A stretch of 64,000 nt of DNA from Rhinopithecus roxellana. Taxonomy: Eukaryota > Chordata > Mammalia > Primates > Cercopithecidae. Where the stretch lies: contig NC_044560.1 of NCBI RefSeq assembly GCF_007565055.1, positions 84,263,295 through 84,327,294 on the forward strand, written 5' to 3'. This document shows, in pieces, positions 1-12,010 of the stretch; the stretch's first letter is position 1; every line of letters begins with the position of its first letter. The notes under the pieces are model-generated. The model saw only the letters and a program-made list of their open reading frames with translations, made no database searches and was not told the origin of the DNA. The position numbers and the translations under genes are program-made.

Positions 1-270
1 ACAGTCATCTCCCAAGTGGGAATGGCAGGTATAGGGACACAGAGCAGAAAGGGCTTCTGGATCTTCTCCAAGGGACACCATGTGAAGAAAGCTGGTATCT
101 ACCCATGTGAACTGCAGCTGAGGGCACCCTCAAATGACCCAGCCCCAGAAAAGTGTGGAGGATATGCTGTCCACTTAAGGTCCCTTCCCCAGCCCAGGGA
201 CCGACCCGTCTCCATATGGGTGAAAAGTAGCCATTTGGGCCCAGAGACAGGCATTCCTAGGGGAGAAAGG
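1..270. other. Flanking DNA beyond the PHC2 3' end
   Basis: This is unique-looking, moderately GC-rich sequence past the predicted poly(A) site. No exon, repeat or RNA gene is recognised. Confidence 0.5.
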
Positions 271-274
271 CACC

Positions 275-1525
275 AGAGACAGATTTTACAGATTTATTTT
301 TAAAAAACAAAAACAAAGGTTAAAAAAGTCCTTCATTTCCAACCCTGCCTGGGGGTGTGGGTGGGGAATAGAATAAGCTCAGAAAGGTGCCTACCTCCTT
401 CCTGCAAAGGACACGGCAGGTCAGAGGCAGGCCCTCGCCCTTCCTGCCCTGCCTCCTCCTCAGGTAGCTCAAATTGCTGCTAGGAAGTTTTATGGGCAAA
501 GAAGTGTGGGAGTGGGAGGCCAAGAGCTGCCTTCCTCACATCAACAGAAACTCCAGCTGTTCTCTCCCCTTAGAAGTTCTCCGGGCCCCACCACTGGGAC
601 TCCCAGGGTGGGCGGGCGGGCAGGCAGGCAGGCCAGGAGGCTCAGCCCTCTGAGCTATGTTGCTCAGACCACCGCAGCTTTCTTAATGCTCTTTGTGAAC
701 CAGGAGGGCAGTCAGCGGAACTTCACAGTGCGGGGAGGGGTGTCTGGAAAGGAAACTGAAGCGCCATCTCTTTCTGACCTTGCCTCTGCACTGAGGCTGC
801 CCTTCTTGGCTATTCCCCATCCTGAGGCTGAGTGGAGTCCAGGACAAAGCACTAAGTGGCTGTTTGCTACAAAACACCTGGAGATGCCAGAGAGTAGCCC
901 TTGGCCTATCTGTCAGTCCAGGCTCCCACACAGTCACACAGTCATACACACAGCGTTAAGGCGTCTGTGCCAGCAGGCACGGCCCGGCGGGGCCCAGCTT
1001 CTCTCTCTCCACCTGCAGAGGGTGTAGTGGGGAGAACCCTGGCTGCTGCAGAAACAGGCTGAAGGGGGAGAAGCTGACAACGGAAGAGTTAACCAGGCCT
1101 GGAGAAAGAAGTGGGAGGAAGGCAGGCAAGGGCTTTCTAGGCCTCCATCCAGGCCTGCTGGCTGCCCTTGAAGTAACCCAACTCAGGTTGGGGAGCCCTG
1201 ACCATATACCCCCTGGAAAATGGGGGACAGAAAGAGGGGAAGAGAGCGGGGCTAGAGTATTGGGACTTTGGAGGAAGCCAGTGCTATCAATATTTACAAG
1301 CATAAAGCCCCATCTTCTGTGCCACCTACCTCTCTGCCCCTCCCACAGAAATGAAAGGCCCCTGAGAGCCATGGAGGAGGTGCCCAGACCTCCTCACCAG
1401 CTACGCCCCTAGGGAGAGCCCCTGCCCTCCAACTGGCCCCATTTCTGGGCCCCTCAGGAATGTCTGTCTGGCTCTTCTCAGTCGGGAGGCAGCGCCCTGG
1501 GCCAGCATCCTGGCTGCCGCCGGCC
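275..1525 (-). other. PHC2: PHC2 3' UTR
   Basis: This is the non-coding remainder of the last exon, from the stop codon to the predicted cleavage site near 270-280. It is GC-rich with no interspersed repeat that I recognise. Open frames on both strands here look fortuitous. The exact 3' end is inferred from the AATAAA only. Confidence 0.8.
293..298 (-). promoter_or_regulatory. PHC2: Polyadenylation signal of PHC2
   Basis: The plus strand TTTATT gives AATAAA on the minus strand, preceded by an A-rich run and placed about 1.2 kb after the stop codon. It is the only canonical hexamer seen at the distal end of the last exon. Confidence 0.8.
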
Positions 1526-1680
1526 CTAGGAGTCCTTGAGCATGCTGATGCGGGCGTAGATCTTCAGGGCAGGCCCCAGCTTGATGTTCATGGCGCTCAT
1601 CAGGTGGTCCTCCTTGAGCAGCAGCAGGGCTTGCCCGTCGATTTCCTGGGCACGGAATTCCTCTGCTATCTCCTGGCAGC
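1526..1680 (-). CDS. PHC2: PHC2 terminal coding exon, SAM C-half
   Basis: It encodes the end of Gly809 to Ser859, CQEIAEEFRA to ARISMLKDS, then TAG at 1528-1526. It completes the SAM domain, including the end-helix surface used for head-to-tail polymerisation. The acceptor is CCCTCAG at 1687-1681. The same exon continues into the 3' UTR. Confidence 0.97.
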
Positions 1681-4600
1681 CTGAGGGGGTACCACCAAAG
1701 ACAGTGTCAATCCAAGCTGCCAGTGTTCACCTCTGGCAGCCACTGCCTAGTCATCTAGATCTAGTTATCTGCATCCATTATCTCCTTTAGTCCTCATAAC
1801 CACGCCTTGAGGAAGGCACTGCTGTTTTTATTTTGCAGCTTGAGAGAGGCTGGGCAACTCACCCACAGCAGCCACGATCCAGGGCCGCCTCCTATGTGCC
1901 CGTGTTCAGATCCCTGCTCTGTGAACTGAGTGGACCCATGTCCACTAAGGTGCTGAGGAAGTGACAGCGTGTGATTTCTGAGGCTAGATCATAAAGGGCA
2001 CAGCAGTTCTTACCTCACTCTTCTGTCTGGTTTACTGCAGAGTAAGCCAGCTACCAGTAAGCCACCCCAGCAACCCTCTGGAGAGGCACGCTTGGAGAGC
2101 AGCCAAGGCCCTGGTGGTCCTCGGCCACCTCGCTGTGTGAGTGAACCATGCTGGAAGTTGGTTTTCTGGCTCCAGACCTCAGACACTGCAGCCCTGTATG
2201 GCGTCTTCCCTGAGACCTCATATGACCTCAAACTCACACTGGGTTTGTGGAAGGGAGCAGATAACCTCTCTGTTTAGTTTCCAGGTCTTCAGACTAAGAG
2301 AAACTGGACACCAGGAGCCTCATACTGGGACTGCTCAGCTGAGCCACTCAATTCCTGACCCACAGGGCCATTGAGATGGCAAGTGATTGCTGCTTAAAGC
2401 CACTGAGTTCTGGAGTAATTTACACCACGGCAATAGGTAACGAATGCAGATTCTGGTACCTGGAAAAGGAGTGCTGCCATAAAACAGCTCTAGAGATGTG
2501 GGTGTGGCCTCGGAACTGGCCACAGGCAGGAGCCGGAAGGACTTTGTGGAAAGCGTGAGTGTCTAAGGTGCTTTGAGAGACTGTATGTAGAAGTCTCATG
2601 GTCTTTGGGGAAGCTGCTGGGAGGCCTAAAGGAAAGCGAGGAAACTCTTAGTGGAGATTGGAAGAAACAGGGTCACTATTATGAAATAAAAGAACATTTT
2701 GTAAAAACGTGGTTGGTGGCAGAAATGTAAGTTGAATGTACCTCCTGAAGTGGGTGGTCTAGCTAAGGAGATTTTCAGACACAACGTGGAAGGTGTTGCT
2801 TGGCTTCTTACTGCTGCTCACAGTAAAACAGGAGAGAGAGAAGGTAAAAACAAACAAAACTGTTCAACAGAAAGGAACCGGGATCTGCTGGTTTTAAAAA
2901 TGCACAGCCTCGTGCGGTGGCTCAAGCCTGTAATCCCAGCACTTTGGGAGGCCGAGACGGGCGGATCACGAGGTCAGGAGATCAAGACCATCCTGGCTAA
3001 CACGGTGAAACCCCGTCTCTACTAAAAAAAATACAAAAAACTAGCTGGGCGAGTGGTGGGCGCCTGTAGTCCCAGCTAATGCAGTCCCAGCTACTTAGGA
3101 GGCTGAGGCAGGAGAATGGCGTAAACCAGGGAGGCGGAGCTTGCAGTGAGCTGAGATCTGGGCACGGCACTCCAGCCTGGGTGACAGAGCGAGACTCCGT
3201 CTCAAAAAAAAAAAAAAAAAAAAAAAATGCCCAGCCTCTCCAGATGGCACATGACGCTAAAATTAAGAAATGGTTTCTAGGCAAAGATTAAATTCGGGGC
3301 ACAGTCAAGAAAACATGGTCTACAGATTAAACTTAGGATGTGACTTAAATCTTTTTGTTAAAGACTTCAGAAAGATCTAAAATGATGCCTCAAAGAGCTA
3401 TTCAATCCAAAGGCTCTCTATGGATTTTCTAGGCACGCCTCACAGATCCTCTTTTCAACAGCAGGGTTTCTAAGAATGTGAAGGGCACTGTCCGTGCTGC
3501 CGCTCAGCTTCAGAAGAATCCCAATGCAGACAACAGCTTATCCTTGAAGATAATTCTGGGTGTATTTTTTGTCTAATGGAATGGACCCCAACAAGATTCC
3601 CAGAAAACTGACAATTATTTTATTTTATTTTTTTTGAGGCGGAGTCTCGCTCTGTCGCCCAGACTGGAGTGCAGTGGCCAGATCTCAGCTCACTGCAAGC
3701 TCCGCCTCCCGGGTTCACGCCATTCTCCTGCCTCAGCCTCCCGAGTAGCTGGGACTACAGGCGCCCGCCACCTCGCCCGGCTAGTTTTTGTATTTTTAGT
3801 AGAGACGGGGTTTCACCGTGTTAGCCAGGATGGTCTCGATCTCCTGCCTCGTGATCCGCCCGTCTCGGCTTCCCAAAGTGCTGGGATTACAGGCTTGAGC
3901 CACCGTGCCCGGCTGACAATTATTTTAAGAAATACTGAATTACTGGCTGGGTGTGGTGGCTCACGCCTATAATCCCAGCACTTTGGGAGGCCGAGGCAGG
4001 CGGATCACAAGGTCTGGAGATCGAGACCATCCTGGCAAACACGGTGAAACCCCGTCTCTACTAAAAATACAAAAAATTAGCTGGCGTGGTGGTGGGCACC
4101 TGTAGTCCCAGCTACTAAGGAGGCTGAGGTGGGAGAATGGCATGAACCCAGGAGGCAGAGCTTGCAGTGAGCCGAGATGGTGCCACTGCACTCCAGCCTG
4201 GGCGACAGAGTAAGACTCTGTCTCAAAACAAACAAAAAAGAAATACTGAATTACTCATTTTAAGAGTCAAAGGTAGGCCCAGTGCAGTGGCTCACGCCTA
4301 TAATCCCAGCACTTTAGTAGGCTGAGGTAGATGGATCGCCTGAGGTAAGGAGTTTGAGACCAGCCTGGCCAACATGGTGAAACCCCATGTCTACTAAAAA
4401 TACAAAAATTAGCTGTGCGTGGTGGTGCATGCCTGTAATCCCAGCTACTCGAGAGGCTGAGGCACAAGAATTGCTTGAACCCAGGAGGCGGAGGTTGCAG
4501 TGAGCTGAGCTTGCGCCATGGCACTCTAGCCTGGGTGACAGAGCAAGACTCCGTCTCAAAAACAAAACAAAACAAAACAAAAGAAAGAGTCAAAGGTAAT

Positions 4601-7600
4601 ATAACATAAAAGCAGGAAGTAGGCTGAGAAAACGACTACACTGAAAATACAGGCTACTTTTCACAGAAAAGGAAGGAGAACTCAGAGGGCTGAGCCAAGA
4701 GAGAAATCACTCCTGGGCTTTGAGTCCCAATTGAGGAAATGCCACCATAAACCCTAGCGGATTTCGGAACTGGAATGGATCAGCGACTCTTGTACACTCC
4801 CTCTTTCTGCCCTTTTTGGATGGGCATGTCTGTAATGGTTATCCTGTGTGTGTCCCACTGTGCATTGGGTTTGTGGAAGTAAGCAGATAGCCTCTCTCTG
4901 TAGTTCTCAGATCTTCAGACTGAGGGGACCTATACTTGAAGAGCTCCAACTGGACCCCAGGAGCCTCATTTATGCCTGGACCTAGGTTCAACGATGAGAG
5001 CCTGGACTTCAAACTGATGCTGCCATGGGACCAAACTGTTGGGGATTTGTTGGGTGAGGGTATTCTGCATGAGGAAGGAACACAAATTTCTGGGGGCCAT
5101 GGTGAACTACATGGCCTGTCTCTAAATGGTGCCCAATAATCCTTGCTTTCCAGTTCATGCCCTTGTGAGTCTCCTCACACAATAAGACTGACCTGTGTGA
5201 CCAATAAGATATTGTAAAAAGAAATTTAAAAATATATATATTGTGAAAATGCCAGTACGTGGCTTCGGAGGCTGGATCATAAAGGGCACAGTGGCTTCTA
5301 CCTTGCTCTCTTGGATCCCTACCTGTGGGGAAAACCCACTGCCATGCATATCATGGGAACACTCGAGCAGCCCTCTGGAGAGGCCCATGTAGACAGGAAC
5401 CAAGGCCTCTTGCCAACAGCCAGCCCGCAGGGCAAATCACGTGAGTGAAGCACCTTGGAAGAGATCCCACAGCTCTTCAGTATTCACATGACCTCAGCCT
5501 TGGCTGATATCTTAATTGCAACCTCATAAGAGACCTGAGGCAGAACTGCCCAGGAAGCCACTCCTGAATTCCTTACCCACAGCAACTGTGTAGTAACAAT
5601 TTTGGGGATGAGGAGATAACATACTAGGTTAAGTCACAGAGCCAGAATTTGACCCCAGTTCTGTGTGACTCAGAAGTCTGTGCTCTTAACCAAACTGCAG
5701 TCTCTGAGAAAGAGGCTTGTGGTTGCCATGAATACCTGACCTGGTTGGTGTATGAGTGAGACTGGCAGAAAAACAGTCATGCATCCAGGCCCCACTGAAG
5801 GCATTTGTGAATGATGTAAGGCTTGCCTCTTACAGCTGGCTCCTAGATCCTGGGCCTCACCACCACGCAGGGCTCCACCATGCAGGGCTCTGTGCCATGT
5901 CTGGCCATGCCATAGACTTCCCTATCTTCATGCCTCTGCATGTGCGTCCTCCTGCAGTTTCTCCATCCAACAAAGGCATACTTGTCTACTGTCATTTAGT
6001 TTACATTTTCTTAAATTTTTTTTTTTTTTTTTGGTAGAGACATGTCTTACCATGTTGCCCAGGCTGGTCTTGAACTCCTGACCTCAAGCAATCCTCCCAC
6101 CTCAGCCTCCGAAAGTGCTGGGACTATAGATGTGAGCCACCACATCTGGTTATTTTCTTTTTTTTTTTTTTTTTTTTTGAGACGGAGTCTTGCTCTGTTG
6201 CCCCGGCTGGAGTGTAGTGGCCGGATCTCAGCTCACTGCAAGCTCCGCCTCCCGGGTTCACACCATTCTCCTGCCTCAGCCTCCTGAGTAGCTGGGACTA
6301 CAGGCGCCCACCACCTCGCCCGGCTAGTCTTTTGTATTTTTTAGTAGAGACGGGGTTTCATCATGTTAGCCAGGATAGTCTCGATCTCCTGACCTCGTGA
6401 TCCGCCCGTCTCGGCCTCCCAAAGTGCTGGGATTACAGGCTTGAGCCACCGCGCCCGGCCTATTTTCTTAATTTTGATGTTCTTGACACATATCCTACAC
6501 TCTACCTGATTCCCATCCTAATCTCTCCCAGGAGAGAGACAGTTAATTATATTATCATCTCTGTATTTCACACAGACCACTTACCATGCCAGAAAATATA
6601 CAGAATTACAGCTATGGGATATTTATAGTTTGTATTCTATGCTGAATATAAGCAGGCTCTTATAGGCAGGGAGCTCATCTCACTCATCTCTGCACCCCAG
6701 TTCCTGAACCTGAGTCATTAACTGAACTACCTAATCCTCCTGGTGGTGGGAGGGTCTCATTTTCTCTTTCCTTGCTATTCCAGGGAGACATGGAATTTCC
6801 AAGGGTCTTACCTGGCAGAGAGCGGATGAATTCGTAGACGTCTTCTACGTTCCACTTGGTGGGCTCACTTGGTAGGAAATGGTGTCCCATGCCCACCAGG
6901 TCCCGCATGTGCATGTCAGGGAGCTCCAGGTCCCGCTGGCCTTGTCGCCGGCGGGAAGTAGATGAGCTAGCTGAGATGGGTGACAAGGGTTCCTCATAGC
7001 TTGAGTTATCTGAGCAACGGCTGGAGTCTTCCTGGCTGTGTGTTAGCTGCAAAGCAGCAGTAACCGAAAGGGGCACAGTGCCTGTTGGCTGGGAGCAGAG
7101 AGTTTTCTTCAGGATGGGGGAACAAACCATCTCTAGCAGCAGTGATGGACAAAGGAGGTATTTCTCCTTTTTCTACTTGGCCTACTACACTTCTGAGTTC
7201 CCAGATCTAACAGCATCTTCCATGCTGTCCCTCTCAGTACTGTAGTGTGTACCACACAGTACTGCAATTATCTTTTCTAGACACGGGTTTTAAAGCAGGG
7301 CTCTGTGAGTTCTAGGAGGTGATCATAGAGCCACTTGAAATGGCATGTAAAATTTCTTCTGTATGTACATTTTGGACCATAGCTTTGGACCATTTTTAAG
7401 GAGGTTTAAGACAAAAACAACAGGCAAAATTATAGATAAGGTTATGAAACATCACACCATGCTGTGGAGTTCCTTTAGGGCGAGACTGTGTCCTTAGAGC
7501 CTAGTCCTAACAGAGTTTCTGGCATACAGCTGGTGCTAAAAAATGTTTAACAACCCACGTTCCTGGTACAGATCTTCAAGAACTCTGTGGCCTCATGTTT

Positions 7601-10600
7601 GGGGAGGCAAAAAGGTGGCAAAACAAAGGGTGGAGGCTGCCTTCTCACCCAGCCCTCCATGTAAGGCAGGAGGTTACCTGAGCAGCCCAGGGGAGACTCC
7701 ATTTCCGTGGCCCCAGAAGCCAAGGACAGAGGCAAACTGGAAAGTGGGGTGATACTGGGGCAAGGCCAAGGAAGGGGGCAGGGAACCCTGTAAGCACCGT
7801 GGGTCTAACTGAACGGACCTACTGGGGTGCAGAAAGCTCAACTGGACAGGTCTACAAGGAATGAGAGCACAGCAGAGTGCGCTGAAGTCAGCAGCTGGAG
7901 GGGACCATGGTGTCGAGGGCCATGAAAGGGAACTGTGGGGACTGCGGGGATGGAGCTTCAGGCTCTGCCGACCTCTTACCTGCTTCTTGGTATCCTTAGT
8001 AAGTGGTGGCAGACTGGCTTTGCTGGCCCGACGGCGGTTGTGGGTCGCAGCTCCTGCCTTCTGCAGCTTGCTCCGGTCTGAGTGGAAAAGTCCCACCCGT
8101 TTGGTGCATCCCACGTTGTACCTTCAGGGACAGGGGAACAGGGGATGTCAGAGCAGTTGTCATGCTTATGGGCTGTAGGCACAATGAGCACAGCAAGCTG
8201 TCTGACAAATCTGAGTCCATCTATTGGTTCAGATCCTAACTCCATCACCAACTACTAGCTGTGTGACTTTGGGTTTAAGTCACTTAAGCCCTGATCCTCC
8301 GTTTCCTTATCTGGAGTTGGGGTTAATACCACTCACTTTCTAGGACTGGTCTTACAACATGAGATAATGTCTGTAAAATGTTTGAGATGACACCTGTACT
8401 TGGACCAGGGTGAGAGCTCACACCTGACTTATTCCACTGTAAATGTCCTGTGCCAGGAAACTACCGTCCACTGTCCTGCTGGGGAGTGGCCTGGCTGCCC
8501 CAACAACCTGAGGGGAATGAGGGCTGAAGATAGCTGAACTCCAGCTTGGCATGCAGAGCACCTCTGCTGGGACCTAGAGATTTCTTCTCTTCTGGGATTT
8601 CAGGGCTTCAAGGTCAGCTGCTGCTTCCATTGTGGTACAAAGACCACACAGGGCTTTAGAACTGGACAAGCCTAAATCCCCAGGCCCATGGCTTATTAGC
8701 TATGTCATTTGAGGCACTACTGCTCCTTTGTGCTTTGGCTTCATAACCTGTATAAAGGGACAGTAGTAATACCTGGCTTGGGAGTTATTTTGAAAATGAG
8801 ATAATCGTATCAATTGACTGGCACAGTGACTAGCACACAGCAGGTTCTCGGGGAAATGACAGTGGTTTTTATGATGACCATTAGTGCTCTATGCTGGGTG
8901 AGACCTCACCAAGGGAATGCTGTAGCTGTGGTTCTGGGCAAGGCTTACCCTAACAAGGCAGGGGCTGTCAAGGCTAGGAAAGGCGAATGGATGCCAGTGG
9001 GGCCCAGCACTGCGGCTTTTCCTTCGACTCCCTGCTGCTCTCTCCCACCTGCTCTTAGGGTTCTGGCTTCTCATGCTTGTTGAATTAGGGATGCCATCCT
9101 GCTTCCAGGTGGGTCGAGGAACTAGGAAACCGGAGAAACCACCCCTATGGGCCTCCTGGGGTAGACTATTAATGGCAGGAGGTGGGACATAAAGTGCAGT
9201 CCTGAGGAAACGGAGGGGGCTGGGGCCACTCACCTCTTCGCACAAGCCATGGAACAGAAGCGCTTGGAACGCTTGAACTTATAGGCAAAGTCCACCCGGC
9301 CACAGAGCTCACACTTGAGTTTGAGGGGAGCACCCTCCTCTTTGGATTCTGCAAAGTACAGAAATGGGTAGGGTGGAGAATGAGAAATTCCTGCAGCACT
9401 GTGGCCAGCCCCACCGCTGGGCATCCCTACTCCATCCTGCCTGGTCCTCCTGCTCCTATAGCTGTGACATGCAGCAGCAGTCTAGCGTGGAAAGTGGTTC
9501 TCACCCCTGGAATGTACTCAAGGGTTGTCTGGGGATGCCCCTTGTATACTTGACATTTTTTCTTCCAAGTGCTCTGAGTCTGAGGCAAAACACAGGTGGG
9601 GAAGAATCAGCATCAAATGACTGTGGAAGAAAGCAGGAGCCCCCAGGAACTCTGGATGCTGTCACAGCTGCTCCGCTGGCATCACCCCACCTTGATCTAT
9701 GCAGCTGGCTGCCGTGGCCCCAGTCTCAAGGTAGGGACGAAGGGCAGGACTTGCCTGGGGCCGCTCCTACAATCACGCCTAAAACTTGCCAAAGATTCCC
9801 ACAGGAAAAGCCATTTTTGGAATCCTGTGGTTGGCCGGAGGGGGACTTGGGGAGCAGAGGACACATGGTTCCCCTGATTTCCCCTATCCCTGTTTTTGAG
9901 GGAAGGAGGCCGAGGTGCTGGGGGAAATGTTTACAGACTCGCTGGCTCAGGGTTCCTCTGAGGACACCAAGAGGGGAAGTGTGGGAGGCCTGCCTCTCCA
10001 GCCACGTTGGGAGGCTGAGAGATTCAGGGTCTGAGATGCCCACCTTGCAGATAGGGCTCCTCCATCTCCGAGTCAGTGGTGGTGGTGTGATCCTGCTGTG
10101 GAAGTTTCTCAGGCAGGAACCCCTGTGCATACTTCTTCTTGAGATTCCCCACCAGCAGGGACGAGCGTCCCACCTAGAGGACAGGTGACATGGAGGCCAT
10201 GAGGGTCAGGTGGGAGAGGCTTCCTTGCTATCCATCCTCATCACAATTACATGTATAAAGTATCCAGGCACAGAGACCAGCCCTCCTCAAACCTTCCCCC
10301 ATGTCATCATCCAAGTGTGCCGGGCTCAAGGCCCTATTTTGCTAGTTGGCTCACGAGGTAAGATGCTAATGGGCAAAGTAAAGGGATGGCTTCTGTCCGG
10401 GACCAATAGATGGCTCAGGAGATAGGAAAATATCTATTCCAATAAGAGTCTAAGGCTGAGATCAGGTTTCCCACAGTGCCAGATCAAGCACCAAGACCCA
10501 GTGCCCACACATCTCCAGGCAAGGACAGAGTGGAGTCTGTGTGAGGCTGTACATATGCAAGAGAGAGACTCAGCACCCGTTTTCTGACTTTTCACTGTTC

Positions 10601-12010
10601 TCCATCTTACCCCAATGCCTGACCCAAGCCAGAGGTACAGGCAGCCACAGAGGACAGCAGGAAAAAACAGACCCTGGGCCATAGAGCCAATGACCTCTCA
10701 GTTGTCAGAACCCCAGAGCAGCTTATTTACATGTTTGGATCTCGTTTTATGGCCTTTGTTTAGGCAGCCTGGTAGCCAGTCACGTGGCACCAACTCTAGG
10801 GCGATGCTGGGGGTGGTATGCAATCTGCCTCCACCCCATGAGATCAGGTGGTTTCTCGTGTTACTCTAGGAGGCCCAGTCTAACAGGGAAGGGATGTAAC
10901 AGAGCTAGAGCCACTTCTAGCTCAGGTGTTCCAGGTGGATTTCTTTGCCACTGGCCTTGGACAACCTCCAGTGGGGAAGAAGATAAGAAGCTGTGTGTCT
11001 TTTGGCATTTTACAGGAGCAGTTCACCCATCTCAGTTAATGAAGCTCTGCATCTTCTGGGGACTAATCAAACCACTCATGGAACCAAAGAATGAAGAAAA
11101 GGCAGATGGTATCCCAGAAAGGTGTCTCTCCAACAGGCAGATACTTTTCATCAAAACAGAAGCTGGTGTGCCCCTGGCTCTGGGCTCCTCCACACCCACA
11201 GGGCAGCACCACTGTCTCCAGTCCACAATGCACAGAAGCAGCTCTGGGTGCTTTGGTCTAATAACCCATCTTCGTGGCTCTTGGATATTTCCTGTTACGT
11301 CTTAGGCTTCCCATTGTGACCTTTCTGACTGCCCCTCAATCTCAACTCCCCTTTCAAGGCTCTGTCCCCAGAAAACAAGCTTCAGGTTGTGACCCTGTTC
11401 CCTCACATTCATTTCTGATATACGTATCTTGAGAATTCTGTTCTGTGCAGTTTCTTTTGTTCCTAACTGACCGAAGTTTTGCCATTCAGAGGTTTTGGCA
11501 TTCAAAACTCAATGAAATCTAATTTCCCAAAGCCCATCATCTCTCACCAAATATCCCACAGTGAAGTCTGTTTTAACCAAGGGTTCACACATCATCAGGC
11601 AGGGATACACCTGAGTTTGTGTGTGGAAACTTCTAACCAAGGATCTTGCCAATCATTCCTGATCACTGACCCGCCCCTTCTGGACCTTGGAAAGATAATC
11701 CTAGAAAGAAATGGCTCTGTATTCTTTTGGGGAGGAAGTTAGCAAGGAAAGAGCAAATTGTTCACATTTTCAGAAATTTTACATGGAAATGTAAAAATAT
11801 TCTAAGACACATCCAAAATATACTTAAAAAAAAAAGGGGAAAAGAAGTAGTCCGTACCGGGAAAGGCTCCGCCCCCTCCTGGATCACAAACCCTTCGATA
11901 ACATGCGTCAGGATTTGGGGTTTCACAATGGCCTGTGGTGGTTTATTCTCACCATTCTGGGGGGCAGTGCCGGCGATGCTGGAGGCAGAGTTTCCGTTCC
12001 CTGAGGTCAT
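1526..12010 (-). CDS. PHC2: PHC2 short isoform reading frame (internal ATG)
   Basis: The ATG at 12010-12008, inside exon 12060-11858, begins MTSGNGNSASSIAG and reads through the last six coding exons for 323 residues. That is the start and length I recall for human PHC2 isoform b. The product keeps the HD1 motif, FCS zinc finger and SAM domain but lacks the whole Gln/Pro-rich N-terminal region. The ATG has a purine at -3 (GGCATGA). The CpG island 15 kb upstream in the preceding intron is the obvious promoter. Its first exon is only inferred, so usage of this start in this species is not proven by sequence alone. Confidence 0.85.

Larger units (their letters stand above)
1955..5600 (+). mobile_element. 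Decayed MaLR-type (MLT1-like) provirus
   Basis: Two LTR-like blocks in the same orientation (about 1955-2450 and 5105-5600) enclose an internal region. The blocks share GATCATAAAGGGCACAG (1987, 5277) and GCAACCCTCTGGAGAGGC / GCAGCCCTCTGGAGAGGC. Just after the left LTR comes the GGTACCTGGAAAAGGAGTGC type start of a MaLR internal region. Before the right LTR is the AATTTCTGGGGGCCATGG polypurine-type stretch. The internal region carries no open retroviral gene and is interrupted by Alus at 2911, 3623, 3945 and 4276. Family assignment is from memory of MaLR sequences; it is non-functional. Confidence 0.7.
1681..6811 (-). other. PHC2: Last intron of PHC2
   Basis: A 5.1-kb intron filled almost entirely by repeats: a MIR fossil, a MaLR-type provirus (about 1955-5600) broken by four Alus, then a half-Alu and a young AluY at 6016-6460. 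The 350 bp before the donor (6461-6811) is unique. Confidence 0.9.
8122..9233 (-). other. PHC2: PHC2 intron with two MIR fossils
   Basis: Contains plus-oriented MIR copies near 8235-8400 and 8655-8845; the remainder is unique. Confidence 0.7.

Noticed and set aside
3430..3600. Possible processed pseudogene between Alus
   Set aside because: No recognisable protein. It fits the decayed provirus internal region better.
3634..3972. Peptide-like frames such as RRSLALSPRLECSG and similar at many Alu sites
   Set aside because: Translations of Alu sequence; no Alu exonisation signal was evident.
1955..5600. Possible retained retroviral coding capacity
   Set aside because: The internal region is short, full of stops and interrupted by four Alus; no gag or pol frame survives.
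9364..10188. 274-residue plus-strand open frame
   Set aside because: It runs antisense through PHC2 exon 10044-10173 and mir-3605, with no domain. Its length is chance plus constraint from the opposite coding strand.
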